The notes: generated from the sequence alone by a model not told the origin. 64,000 bases of DNA from CAIWHR01 sp963734055 (GCA_963734055.1 CAVTFQ010000013.1:62001-126000), one strand, 5' to 3'. Numbered from the stretch's first letter, positions 46,701 to 55,599 are shown. Numbers and translations: made by a program.

Positions 46701-47980
46701 CGCGACGCGTCACGGTCGCGAGTGTCGGCAGCGATGCGGTGCTGCTGCGCGCCCCGAGCATCGAAGGCGACGGCCGGTTTTCGCTGACGAATGGATGTCC
46801 GGCGCGGCTCGCCCCCACTGCGCGATGCTTTGTCGACGTCGAATTCGAGCCGTCGGGGGCAGGGACTGCCCGCGCGCGTCTCGTCGTTGCGCACAACGCC
46901 GCGGGCGGTCCCGCGACCGTTTCCCTCTCGGCCGAAATCGGAGCGATCCCTCCGCCCGTCATCGAGCGCTTCGACTCGAGCCCGCAGGCGCTGCCGGAGC
47001 CGCGCAACGTCGAGCTCTGCTTTCGCGCCCGCAATGCGACGCGGCTGACGATCGATCAGGGCGCCTCGCAGCCGCAATCCAACAGCGACGGTTGCGTCAG
47101 TCGATTCGTGCGCACCACGACGACGTTTACGCTGACCGCCAGCGGCGAAGGCGGGTCTTCGCGCCAGGCGAGCACTACGGTCACGGTTGCGGCTGCGCCC
47201 CCTCCGCCGCCGCCACCGCCGACTCCGGAGGGGCCGATCATCCTCGACTTCCGTGCGAATCCGGCAGTGCTCAAGGGCCCCGGCGAGAGCCGCCTGTGCT
47301 TCGCCGCGCAAAATGCCGAGCGCGCGGTGATCGAGCCGGGCGGCGCCCAGCCGGTCCTGGCGAACGGGGGCTGCGTCGCGCGCTCGGTGTCCCGGACGAC
47401 CACTTTCGTCTTGACGGTGAGTCGAAGAAACGCGGCGCCCCGGCAGCGAACCGCGACGGTTACGGTCGCCGGGGCGCCGCCGCCGCCGCCGAGTCCGGAG
47501 CCGCCGGTGATCGTAAGGCTGGGGGCGGCGCCTGCACAGCTCAAAGGGCCCGGCGAGACACGCGTGTGTTTCGTTGTCCGCAACGCGGAACGTGTCGTGA
47601 TCGAGCCTGGCGAACCGCAACCGCCATCCGCGACCGAAGGTTGCGTCGTGCGCGCAGTGTCCAAGACGATGCAGTTCAGAGTCACTGCGAGCCGGAAGGG
47701 GGCGCCCCCCGCGCAGCGCGACGTGACCGTGACGGTGGTGGTGCCCGATGTTCCGAAGGGCACTCGCGACGGCCCACTGACGACCGGCCCGGCCAAGGGG
47801 GGCGTCGTCGACAAGTTCAAGCCCGGGGCGGTCGAGGCGATCGAGCGTCCGGGCTACTGTTGCGTAGCCGGAAACGTGAAACCAGCGCGGAGGGCGGCGT
47901 GCTCTGCCATGGGAGGACGATATTTCACTGCCCCGCCAAGCAAAGAAGCCTGCCCGCAGCCGGGCCCCGTGATCAAGTGA
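43796..47980 (+). CDS. Transmembrane TIR-STAND NTPase with periplasmic Ig-like repeats
   Basis: 1,394 residues from TTG 43796 (MSDIFISYKH). The TIR domain (1 to about 110) has DIFISYK and SEWVLYEARFA with the catalytic-type Glu E73. The NTPase has Walker A GAIGSGKTALLS (about 203-213) and Walker B ALLLVDDVE (about 275-283), then winged-helix/helical segments. One membrane segment, WMVLLAVVAGLGATTLGALV (about 599-618). Outside it are four ASPM-SPD-2-Hydin-like domains of about 100 residues (LDFGAQDVRA, VDFGAVEIGG, LDFGRQEIGT, VDFGNVKPDA), then three 90-residue repeats with a Cys pair each, joined by Pro-rich linkers. It would place the sensor outside and the TIR enzyme inside. Confidence 0.85.
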   Translation: MSDIFISYKHAQRREARQLASALAARGWTVWWDWNIPTRAEWQAELDAQLDAAGCVVVLWSAESLRSEWVLYEARFAQRAGKLIQALLEPLQPPAEFASFQGVDLAGWEFGAPFHAGFDQLRAAIRDLLDRRAPVASSRSGPMTRIPGEAGDALRRDKSEPPTSRARPAPVMLLPPPFRDLLDRRDENATISETLAQRRNVALGGAIGSGKTALLSYVGNLDHTARFHDGVVYLQAATLGENDLAQALHEAFYDVPAGVRPSAVEMRRHLADKTALLLVDDVELPPSALQTVNGYGPQSVWVFASEVAAAGAQRRPVALKGLPADDGIALFERTLSRPLRAEERGTVARIVDSLQGHPARIELAAGTAAAHGVAAALAELAKATRLDEEDPQSRRVLAALACAGAVPLEAEQCAAISGVSDVGGVLADLLRRGLVQNVEPGFRLAAGLAAQVEATAEFVACRDRAPAVFASFAFQARGTPRRVARLAAPMMASMAWAAEHGRSADALRLARAIDGPLADANRWDAWRDMLARAHDIATRAGDLSNAGWAQHQQGTRSALLEHKKEARRLFRAARSTRKRIGDTAGFKVTAGNLKLLGWAPWMVLLAVVAGLGATTLGALVVAPRIMGPKVALVPGSLDFGAQDVRAAAQQQALRIDNKGFGPVGVVDVTVQGRDARSFSVGNSCDGIEIPRRLACRLLVQFKPEDAGAHDATIAIRVRGVAEPFPVPLRGVGTATPVVELLPQPVDFGAVEIGGAAETRRVMLRNTGSGALTVTAIAVDGDGDFRIAGDSCRAAPMVPEATCAIDLRFAPRDAATKRATLVVSDNASGSPQKVALTGEGHATLRLEALPGNLDFGRQEIGTQSGAQQVRLRNAGNAKLGIRQVTLEGSKAFRLQGNCSDQNLDPGAGCVLDLRFAPSVIEASRARLVIVSSGGDRSVGLSGEGIGRPAIEVTPGQVDFGNVKPDAGVKPRRVTVASVGSDAVLLRAPSIEGDGRFSLTNGCPARLAPTARCFVDVEFEPSGAGTARARLVVAHNAAGGPATVSLSAEIGAIPPPVIERFDSSPQALPEPRNVELCFRARNATRLTIDQGASQPQSNSDGCVSRFVRTTTTFTLTASGEGGSSRQASTTVTVAAAPPPPPPPPTPEGPIILDFRANPAVLKGPGESRLCFAAQNAERAVIEPGGAQPVLANGGCVARSVSRTTTFVLTVSRRNAAPRQRTATVTVAGAPPPPPSPEPPVIVRLGAAPAQLKGPGETRVCFVVRNAERVVIEPGEPQPPSATEGCVVRAVSKTMQFRVTASRKGAPPAQRDVTVTVVVPDVPKGTRDGPLTTGPAKGGVVDKFKPGAVEAIERPGYCCVAGNVKPARRAACSAMGGRYFTAPPSKEACPQPGPVIK

Positions 47981-48040
47981 TCGTCACCGCAAGAACGCGG
48001 TCGCGCCGGCCGCTGGCGGACGCGGATCGGGCGTAGCCCC

Positions 48041-48895
48041 ATGGTCGTTCACCTCGTCGACGGCACGTATGAACTGTTCCGTCATTTCTACGGGCTGCGC
48101 CGCTTTACGAAAGGGCAGGACCGTCCTTTCGGCGGCGTCGTCGGCGTGCTGCAGACCGTCCTCCAGATGATCGAGAAAGGCGCGACGCACGTCGGCGTCG
48201 CGACCGATCACGTCGTCGAGTCGTTCCGCAACGAGCTGTGGGCGGGGTACAAGACCGGCGATGGCATCGAGCCCGCGCTGTGGGCGCAGTTCCATCCGCT
48301 GGAGGAGGCGCTTGCGGCGATGGGCGTCGTCGTGTGGCCGATGGTCGAGCTCGAGGCCGACGACGCCCTCGCCTCGGCCGCGCGGATCGCCGCCGCGGAC
48401 CCGCGCGTCGACAAGGTCTGCATCTGGACGGTCGACAAGGACCTGGCGCAGTGCGTCCGCGACGATCGCGTCGTGCAGATGGACCGCCGGGCGCGGAAGA
48501 TGCTCGATGCCGAGGCCGTCGAGAAGAAGTTCGGCGTCCCGCCCGCGCTAATCCCGGATTACCTCGCGCTCGTCGGTGATGCCGCGGACGGATACCCCGG
48601 CATCGCGGGGATCGGTGCCGTCACCGCGGCCCGGCTCCTGAAGCGCTACGGGAAGATCGATCGATTCCCGCCGGAGGCGCTCGGCGGTCGCCGCGGCGAA
48701 GCGCTGCTGTTCCGGAAGCTGGCGACGCTCCGGACGGATGCGCCTTTGTTCCACAACGTCGACGCGCTGCGCTGGCGCGGACCGGCGGCCGGCTTCGCGT
48801 CGTGGGCGACGAAGATGGACGCGCGTCGGTTGCTCGATCGCGCGCAGAAGGCGCAGGGTCTCGTCGAGCAGGCGCGGGACTCGCGCCGGCCGTAG
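48041..48895 (+). CDS. 5'-3' exonuclease (flap-endonuclease family)
   Basis: 284 residues. VHLVDGTYELFRHFYG with the first metal-binding Asp, VELEADDALASAARIAA, WTVDKDLAQCV, then the helix-hairpin-helix DYLALVGDAADGYPGIAGIG match the PolI 5'-3' exonuclease/Xni family without any polymerase domain. Acidic metal ligands are all visible. It lies 60 bases after the TIR gene. Whether it belongs to the island or is an ordinary repair nuclease cannot be decided from sequence. Confidence 0.85.
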   Translation: MVVHLVDGTYELFRHFYGLRRFTKGQDRPFGGVVGVLQTVLQMIEKGATHVGVATDHVVESFRNELWAGYKTGDGIEPALWAQFHPLEEALAAMGVVVWPMVELEADDALASAARIAAADPRVDKVCIWTVDKDLAQCVRDDRVVQMDRRARKMLDAEAVEKKFGVPPALIPDYLALVGDAADGYPGIAGIGAVTAARLLKRYGKIDRFPPEALGGRRGEALLFRKLATLRTDAPLFHNVDALRWRGPAAGFASWATKMDARRLLDRAQKAQGLVEQARDSRRP

Positions 48896-48969
48896 CCCGT
48901 CGGCGTAGCTCGCGCCGGTGTCCGCGGGATGCGATCATAGCGGCCTCCCACGACCGACCCGCCGCCTCC

Positions 48970-51900
48970 GTGGCCGCCCGCGCGCCCGCTCTCGCCAAGC
49001 TCACCCGCCCCAAGCTCTACGACGCGCTTCCGAGGCCGCGGTTGTTCGCGCTGCTCGACGACGCGGCAACGCGTCCGATCGTCTGGATCTGCGCGCCGCC
49101 GGGAGCGGGCAAGTCGACGCTCGTCGCGAGCTGGCTCGAGGCCCGCAAGCGAAGGCATCTCTGGTACCAGGTCGACGTCGGCGACGCCGATCCCGCGACC
49201 TTCGTCCACTACATGCGCATCGCCGCGCAGCAGATTGCGGGCAAGGCGGCCGCCGCGCTGCCGCTCTACACGTCCGAGCTGCAGCAGAATCTCGCCCGGT
49301 TCGCGCGCGGCTTCTTTCGCGATCTCTTCTCGGTCCTCCCGCATCCGTGCACCGTCGTCTTCGACAACTTCCACGAGGCGCGGCCGCCGTCGGAGCAGCG
49401 CGCCGCGCTGGCGCAGGGGCTGGAGGAGATTCCCGACGGGCTCACTCTGGTCGTCCTGTCGAGGACCGAGCCGCCGCCCGAGTTCGCGCGCCTGGTCGCG
49501 AGCCGGCGGATCGCCCGCATCGACGAGGCGGAGCTGCGCTGCAACCCCGAGGAGGCGGAAGCCATTCTCGGGGGTTCGGAGCTCGCGCGGCTGGATCTCG
49601 AACGGATCCACCGTCAGAGCGACGGCTGGGTCGCCGCGCTCGTCCTGCTGCGCGAGCACCTGAGCCGGCACGGCGCGGCGCTCGAAGCGTCGCTCGCCGA
49701 GGGCAAGGAGAGGATCTTCCAGTATTTCGCCGGGGAGATCTTCAACTCGGCGCAGCCGGACAACCAGCGGGCGCTGATGCTCACGGCGATCCCTCCGTCG
49801 TTCACCCAGGCGGACGCCGTCGCGCTGACGGGCCGGGACGACGTCGCGCGGCTGCTCGAATATCTCTACCGCCGCCACCTCTTCACCGACCGGCGGCGTG
49901 GCGCGCAGACGACCTACCACTACCACGCGCTCTTCCGCGAGTTCCTGCTCGAGGAAATGCGCAACCGGCTTTCGCCGGACGAGCAGCGCGCGGCCAACAA
50001 GCGTGCGGCGGAGCTCCTGGCCGCGCGGGGGCAGGTGAGCGACGCGCTCGCGACAGTTCAAGGCGGCGGGCGAATGGGCGGAAATGCATGCGCTGATTCG
50101 CGCGAACGCACTCGACTGGGCGCGCCAGGGCCGCGCGCAAGCGGTGTCGGACTGGATCTCGGCGCTGCCGGCGGCGATGCGCGAGAGCGATCCGTGGCTC
50201 GAGTACTGGGTCGGCCGCGCGTGGATCTTCATCGACCCGATGCGCGGGCGGCCGGCACTCGAGCGCGCGCACGCGGCGTTCAAGGGCGCCGGCGACGTGC
50301 GCGGCGAGGCGCTCGCACTCAGCACGATCGTCACCGGCTGCTATTACGAGTGGGCGAACTTCGCGCCGCTCGATCGCTGGCTGCCCGAGTTCGAGCAGCT
50401 GCTCGGCGATGGGCCGGGCGGCGGCGCTCGACCCCGAGAGCGAGCTCCGCGCGCAGGCGGCCTTCCTGATCGTGCTGCTCTTCCGCCGGCCGGAGGACGA
50501 GCGGCTCGCGCCGTGCGCGCGGGCGACTGCGCGAGCTGCTCGCCGGCGACTACGACGTGAACGTGCAGATGATGGCGGCGTCGACACTGTTCAACTACAT
50601 CAACTGGCGGACGGGCGGAGAGATGGCGCCCGAGCTCGTGGCGCGCATCACGCCGTTGCTCGCCCGGCCCGAGGTGACGCCGCTGATGCAGGTCTGGTGG
50701 CGAACGCACCTCTCGTTCTGGCACTACATCAACGGCCGCTATGGCGAGTCGACGAAGGCGACGACGGAGGCGCGCGCGATGGCCGAACGCTACGGACTCG
50801 AGGCGTACCTGTTCGAGATCGACCACGGCGAGACGTCGGCGCTCATCAGCAAGGGCGACTATGCGGCGGCCGGGGCGCAGCTCGACGAGATGGAGCGCCG
50901 CCTCGCGCCGAGCCGCCGGATGGACTGGGCCTATTTCCACTACCTTCGGTCGATGCTGGAGCAGCGCGTCGGACAGCTCGCGGCGGCCGTGCGGGATGCG
51001 GAAGCGGCGCTCGCGATCGGGGTACGAGACCGGGCTGCCGACGCTGCAGATGCCGCACTTCCACGCCCGGGTCGCGCACGCGAAGCTCGCGGCCGGGGAC
51101 AAGGCCGGCGGCCTGGCCGCGCTCGATCAGGCGATCGCGCTCTCGCCGAAGGACGAGCGCAGCACGTTCGAGCATACGCGCGAGCTCGTCGAGATCGGCT
51201 TCGACGTCGAGGCCGGCAGGGTCGAGGTCGCGACGACGCGATCTGTCGGCCGTCCTCGCCGATTACCGGGCGCGCGCGCAGACCGTATTCCTGCGCAACC
51301 GTCCCGATCTCGCGGCGCGGCTGCTCGAGTTCGCGCTCGAGCGCGACATCGAGCCGGAGTACGCGCGCACGCTGATCGAGAAGAACGCGCTCGCGGCCCC
51401 TCCCGACGCGGGACCCGCGTGGCCGTTCCGCCTCCGCGTCCGCTCGCTCGGTGCGTTCGAGCTGATCCGCGACGGACAGCCGCTGCGCTTTTCGGGCAAG
51501 GCGCAGCAGCGGCCGCTCGATCTCCTGAAGCTCCTGGTCGCGCTCGGCGGCAACGACGTCGACAGCCAGCTGCTGATGACCTCGCTCTGGCCCGACGCCG
51601 ACGGCGCCGCCGCGAAGACGTCGTTCGACACGACGCTCTTCCGATTGCGGAAGCTCGTCGACGTCGAGAACGCGCTCGTGCTCGCCGCGGGCAAGCTCTC
51701 GCTCTCGCGAACGCTCGCGTGGACCGACGTCTCTACGCTCGACGCGGCGATCGACATCGCGCAAACGGGTCGCCGACGGCGATGGCGACGAGCTGCCAGA
51801 GCAGGCGGCGCGCCGCCTGCTGGACGCCTATCCGGGGCCGCTCCTCGGCGCGGAGGAGCAGCCGTGGGTCGCCCGGCCGCGCGACGCTCTCCGGGCGCGC

Positions 51901-52188
51901 TTCGTCCGTGCGCTGCTGCGACTCGGCGAGCGGCTCGAGCGCGACGGCGAATGGGCAACCGCGATCGACGTCTACCGGCGCGGCCTCGAGGCCGACAACC
52001 TCGCGGAGTCGTTCTACCGCGGCCTCATGCGCGCGCTCGCGGCCACCGGCGATCAGGCCGAGGCGATCAACGCGTTCCGGCGCTGCCGCGAGCTCCTGTC
52101 GATCGTGCTTGGCGTCAAGCCGTCCGCCGAAACCGAACGCCTGTACCAGGAGATCGCTGCCGGCCGCACGCCGGCGCGACCTTCCTGA
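48970..52188 (+). pseudogene. STAND/BTAD transcriptional regulator interrupted by six frameshifts
   Basis: Reading across frames restores a protein of about 1,070 residues: a MalT-like NTPase (LTRPKLYDALPRPRLFALLD, Walker A CAPPGAGKST, VVFDNFHEA), helical repeats, a winged helix (RVRSLGAFELIRDGQPLRFSG, LLMTSLWPDADG) and a BTAD domain (GEWATAIDVYRRGLEADN) ending at 52188. The frame changes near 50055, 50410, 50515, 51020 (a GGGG run), 51225 and 51765. Every switch needs one base removed, and no in-frame stop interrupts the pieces. This suggests very recent decay or systematic sequence error. The start is taken as GTG 48970. Confidence 0.75.
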
Positions 52189-52218
52189 TCCCCGAGTAAG
52201 TCATCCGTAAGTCGTCGA

Positions 52219-52235
52219 CGGGGCGCTGCGCCCCG
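52219..52235. terminator. Possible hairpin after the regulator gene
   Basis: CGGGGCG-CTG-CGCCCCG forms a 7-bp stem with a 3-base loop, 30 bases downstream of the regulator stop. It lacks a T-run, so a terminator role is only a guess. The rest of the gap 52189-52476 shows no gene. Confidence 0.3.
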
Positions 52236-52476
52236 CCGATGCGGCGCGTCGCCGCCCGCGCGTCCGGGCCCGAGCAAGGGCGCCGAGGCGTTCGACAAAA
52301 ATCGCTTTTTCATCAACGCCTTGACCGATTGCGCCCCAGCGCCGTCGAGCGCCGCGCCCGCGCGGTCGCGGCAATGCGGATCCGTAAGCGATAGGCAAGA
52401 GCCTCGTCGGCACACTGCGAACCGTCTCCGGGCCTCAGGAGGGCCCCAGGACAAGGAAGACAACGGAGAACCCTCG

Positions 52477-52698
52477 ATGAACAAGGGAAGCCAACGCCTC
52501 GAAGGCAAGGCCCGCGACGACTCGGGCCGGACCGATCCGGCGGCGCCGGACAACCGAGGCCAGCGGCCCGCAGGCGCCGACGAACGAACCCGCGACCGGC
52601 CCGCGGCCGCAGAAGACGAAAACGGCAACCGACAGCACGCAAGCGGAGACCTCCCTTCGTGCTCTGACCAACAGAGCGGCAGCGACCAAGGAGATTGA
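52477..52698 (+). CDS. Small hydrophilic protein of unknown function
   Basis: 73 residues from ATG 52477, with GGAGAA upstream. Composition is dominated by Asp, Arg, Gly, Pro, Ala and Gln (MNKGSQRLEGKARDDSGRTD, ending QQSGSDQGD), predicted to be disordered, with no motif. It ends 1 base before the start of the small membrane protein gene, and its tail contains that gene's ribosome site (AAGGAG). It could be a genuine stress-type disordered protein or a translated leader. Confidence 0.4.
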   Translation: MNKGSQRLEGKARDDSGRTDPAAPDNRGQRPAGADERTRDRPAAAEDENGNRQHASGDLPSCSDQQSGSDQGD

Positions 52699-52699
52699 A

Positions 52700-53002
52700 G
52701 TGAAAACGACCGTCCTCACGAGCTTCAAAGGTCTCGCGATCCTTCTGCAGAAGGCGGGACCGTACCTGCTGCTCGAGATCCTGCTTCCGGGCGGAACGAT
52801 CTTCGCGCTGCTGCTCTTCCTCGTGCGCCGCGCGCAGGCGAACGGCTCCCCGGCTCCCGCGGGTTTCGTCGGAGGCGTCGCCGCGAGGATCCGCGCGATC
52901 GCCGATGTGGCGCTCGGTCCGATCGGCATCGCGTCGGCATGGCGCGGCCGCGACCGCGCCCGCGACGGTCTCGAAGCGTTGGCAATCGCGCCCACGGTGT
53001 GA
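52700..53002 (+). CDS. Small membrane protein, paralogue of the protein at 3687-3917
   Basis: 100 residues from GTG 52700 after AAGGAG. The segment AGPYLLLEILLPGGTIFALL is one membrane span, followed by LFLVRRAQANG. It matches the minus-strand protein at 3687-3917 over the span GPYLxLEIxxPGGT. The C-terminal part is basic (RGRDRARDGLEAL). Function unknown. Downstream is a CcoN-like membrane protein in the same orientation. Confidence 0.65.
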   Translation: MKTTVLTSFKGLAILLQKAGPYLLLEILLPGGTIFALLLFLVRRAQANGSPAPAGFVGGVAARIRAIADVALGPIGIASAWRGRDRARDGLEALAIAPTV

Positions 53003-53055
53003 GCGCGCTCGCCACGGGTTTCACCCATGCAGCGCCCACCCAGGAGAGAAAGGTC

Positions 53056-53508
53056 ATGGAGTTCTCGGCAACCGCTCGTCCCGCCGTCACCGCCTCGTTC
53101 GCGCCATCGGCGACCACGTGGCTCAAGCTGTCGGTCGTCTACCTGGTGCTGGGCGTCGCGCTCGGCATCGCAATGGGCGTCACGGAGGACTTCACGCTGA
53201 AGCCGGTTCACGCGCACCTGAACCTGCTCGGCTTTGCGACCGTTGCGCTCGCGGGACTGATCTACACCGCGTATCCCGAGGCGGCGAGGAGCCGCCTCGC
53301 CCGCATCCACTTCTGGCTGCACAACAGCGCGCTGCCGGTGATGATGGGTTCGCTCGCGTGGTTCCTGATGGGGCATCCGGACATCGTCCCCCTGCTCGGC
53401 GCCGCGGAGATCGTCGCCGCCGCCGGCGTGATCGCGTTCGCGTCCAACGTCTTCCTGAACGTGAAGCCGCTGGCGGCACAGGCGGCGCTCCGCGGATCGA
53501 AAGCGTAG
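53056..53508 (+). CDS. CcoN-like four-helix membrane protein
   Basis: 150 residues from ATG 53056 (AGGAGAGAAAGG upstream). About four membrane segments. The segment KPVHAHLNLLGFATVALAGL carries the HAHLNLLG motif found in short proteins related to subunit I of cbb3-type oxidases and NO reductase. At this length it lacks the full haem-copper site, so it is not an oxidase. It may bind haem or sense redox state. Family members of this length are common in Proteobacteria but are uncharacterised. Confidence 0.78.
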   Translation: MEFSATARPAVTASFAPSATTWLKLSVVYLVLGVALGIAMGVTEDFTLKPVHAHLNLLGFATVALAGLIYTAYPEAARSRLARIHFWLHNSALPVMMGSLAWFLMGHPDIVPLLGAAEIVAAAGVIAFASNVFLNVKPLAAQAALRGSKA

Positions 53509-53576
53509 CTCGCGGCTCGCAACCGACGCCGTTGCTATCATGTTCAGGCCATCGCGCCCGCCGCCTGGAGGATTGG

Positions 53577-54449
53577 ATGATCGAGCACGTCATCGCGCAA
53601 CGCCGTCGCGACCTGGGCGGCTTCGAAGTCGGCCGCATCCTGCCTTCGGCACCGCGCCGCATGGTCGGGCCGTTCGTGTTCTTCGATCACATGGGGCCCG
53701 TCGACCTTCCGGCGGGCATCCCGCGCACGGTCGACGTGCGTCCGCATCCGCACATCGGCCTCGCGACCGTCACGTATCTCTTCGACGGCGAGATCATGCA
53801 TCGCGACAGCCTCGGCTCGGAGCAGCCGATCCGCGCAGGGGACGTCAACTGGATGACGGCGGGTCGCGGCATCACGCATTCGGAGCGTTTCGAGCGCGCG
53901 CGCCGCGAAGGCGACCGCGTGCACGGTATCCAGGCGTGGGTGGGGCTGCCGCAGGAGCACGAGCAATGCGAACCGGCGTTCCGCCACGTGGAGGCCGCCG
54001 ACCTGCCGACATTTGCGTCGGGAGGCCTCACGGCACGGCTCGTCGCGGGTGAAGCGTACGGCGCGAAGGCGCCGTTTCCGGTGAGCTCACCGCTCTTCTA
54101 CGTGCACTGGACGCTCGCTGCCGGCGCCCGTGCGGACCTCGAGGCGCGCTATCCGGAACGCGCGGCCTACATCGCGCAGGGTTCGGTCGAGGTCGAGGGC
54201 AGGACGTTCGAAGCCGGGCGGATGCTGGTCTTCGCGCCGGGCGACGCGGTCGTCTTCGAGGCGGCGTCGCCCGCGATCGTGATGCTTCTCGGCGGCGACC
54301 CGATCGGCGAGCGGTTCGTCGAGTGGAACTTCGTGTCGTCGTCGCGCGAGCGAATCGACCGCGCCAAGGATGACTGGCGCGCCGGGCGGATGAAGCTGCC
54401 CGTGCACGACGACGCCGAGTTCATTCCGCTGCCGCCCGATCCGAAATAG
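53577..54449 (+). CDS. Pirin family protein
   Basis: 290 residues. The metal-binding signature VRPHPHIGLATVTYLFDGE and WMTAGRGITHSERF in the N-terminal cupin, and PAIVMLLGGDPIGERFVEWN in the C-terminal cupin, define pirins of quercetinase type. Iron is normally bound by three His and one Glu, and those residues appear intact. Cytoplasmic. GGAGGATTGG precedes the ATG. Confidence 0.92.
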   Translation: MIEHVIAQRRRDLGGFEVGRILPSAPRRMVGPFVFFDHMGPVDLPAGIPRTVDVRPHPHIGLATVTYLFDGEIMHRDSLGSEQPIRAGDVNWMTAGRGITHSERFERARREGDRVHGIQAWVGLPQEHEQCEPAFRHVEAADLPTFASGGLTARLVAGEAYGAKAPFPVSSPLFYVHWTLAAGARADLEARYPERAAYIAQGSVEVEGRTFEAGRMLVFAPGDAVVFEAASPAIVMLLGGDPIGERFVEWNFVSSSRERIDRAKDDWRAGRMKLPVHDDAEFIPLPPDPK

Positions 54450-54502
54450 ACGTCGATTTCCCGCGCGCGCCCCGGATCGGCTACGATGGCGCCACTTCAG
54501 GG

Positions 54503-55576
54503 ATGGCGCCCACAAGAATGATGAAATCCTCGACCCAGGTCGATCGCACGCTGGCGATGGTGGTCCTCGCGCTGCTGCTGGTCGGCTGCTTCCTCGTGCT
54601 GCAGCCGTTCGTCACGGCGATCATCTGGGCGCTGATCCTGTGCGCGACGATCTGGCCGCTGTTCATTCACCTCCGGACCCGGCTCAAGGGGCGCTCCGGC
54701 CTGGCCGCGCTTGCGATCGTGCTGCTGATGGCCGTCGTCGTGCTGACGCCGTTCGTTATCGTGGGGATAACCATCGCCGACAACGCCGAGGTCATCAGCG
54801 AGCACGTCCAGGAGTTCCTGCGGAACGGGCCGCCGCCGCCGCCCGCATGGGTCGGCTCCATACCGATCGTCGGGGACTGGCTGTCCACGACCCTCGGCAG
54901 CTTCGCGTACGATACCGCACGGCTGCTGGAGACCGCGCGGCAGTTCGTCGAGCCTGCGCGGAAGCTGCTCTATGCGAGCGGCGCGACGCTCCTCGGCGGG
55001 ATCCTGCAGCTTGCGCTGTCGATCTTCATCGCGTTCTTCTTCCTGCGCGATGGCGATGCGCTGCTCAAGCGGATGCACGCGGCGATCGAGCGAATCGCGC
55101 CGGCGCGCGGCCGGCGACTCGCGCTCGTCGCAGCGACGACCGTGCGCGGCGTCGTGCTCGGGATTCTCGGAACGGCTCTCGCGCAAGGCGTGCTGATGGC
55201 GATCGGTCTCTGGATCGCCGGCATCAAGGCAGCGCCGCTGCTCGGCTTGGTCACGTTCTTCCTCTCGCCCGTGCCGATCGGTCCGCCGCTGGTCTGGATT
55301 CCCGCAGGCATTCTGATGATCGCGCAGGGCGAGACCGGCTGGGGCGTCTTCCTGTTCGTCTGGGGCGCGGTCGTCGTGTCGTCGGTCGACAACTTCGTGA
55401 AGCCGATGATCATCAGCCGCGGCAGCGCGCTGCCGTTCGTGCTGGTGCTGCTCGGCGTGCTGGGCGGTGCGATCGCCTTCGGCTTCGTCGGCGTGTTTCT
55501 GGGGCCGGTCCTGCTTGCCGTGGGCTACGCGCTGATCAAGGAGTGGGCGGTCGACGCGCCCGTCGACGCAAGCTGA
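54503..55576 (+). CDS. AI-2E (PerM-like) family transporter
   Basis: 357 residues with about seven membrane segments (LAMVVLALLLVGCFLVLQPF, ALAIVLLMAVVVLTPFVIVG, ILQLALSIFIAFFFLRDGD). The loop-rich hydrophilic stretch PPPPPAWVGSIPIVGDWLS and SSVDNFVKPMIISRGSALP are hallmarks of the AI-2E/PerM exporter family. The substrate is unknown; members are annotated as AI-2 exporters or Na+/H+ antiporters. Convergent with the subtilase gene, 23 bases from its end. Confidence 0.9.
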   Translation: MAPTRMMKSSTQVDRTLAMVVLALLLVGCFLVLQPFVTAIIWALILCATIWPLFIHLRTRLKGRSGLAALAIVLLMAVVVLTPFVIVGITIADNAEVISEHVQEFLRNGPPPPPAWVGSIPIVGDWLSTTLGSFAYDTARLLETARQFVEPARKLLYASGATLLGGILQLALSIFIAFFFLRDGDALLKRMHAAIERIAPARGRRLALVAATTVRGVVLGILGTALAQGVLMAIGLWIAGIKAAPLLGLVTFFLSPVPIGPPLVWIPAGILMIAQGETGWGVFLFVWGAVVVSSVDNFVKPMIISRGSALPFVLVLLGVLGGAIAFGFVGVFLGPVLLAVGYALIKEWAVDAPVDAS

Positions 55577-55599
55577 AACCCCCGCGACTGCGAGCGCGC

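Noticed and set aside
37778..47980. Whole region as a Thoeris or CBASS system
   Set aside because: No SIR2-SLOG (ThsA) protein and no cyclic-nucleotide synthase (CD-NTase) motif was seen, so only the general conflict-system idea is kept.
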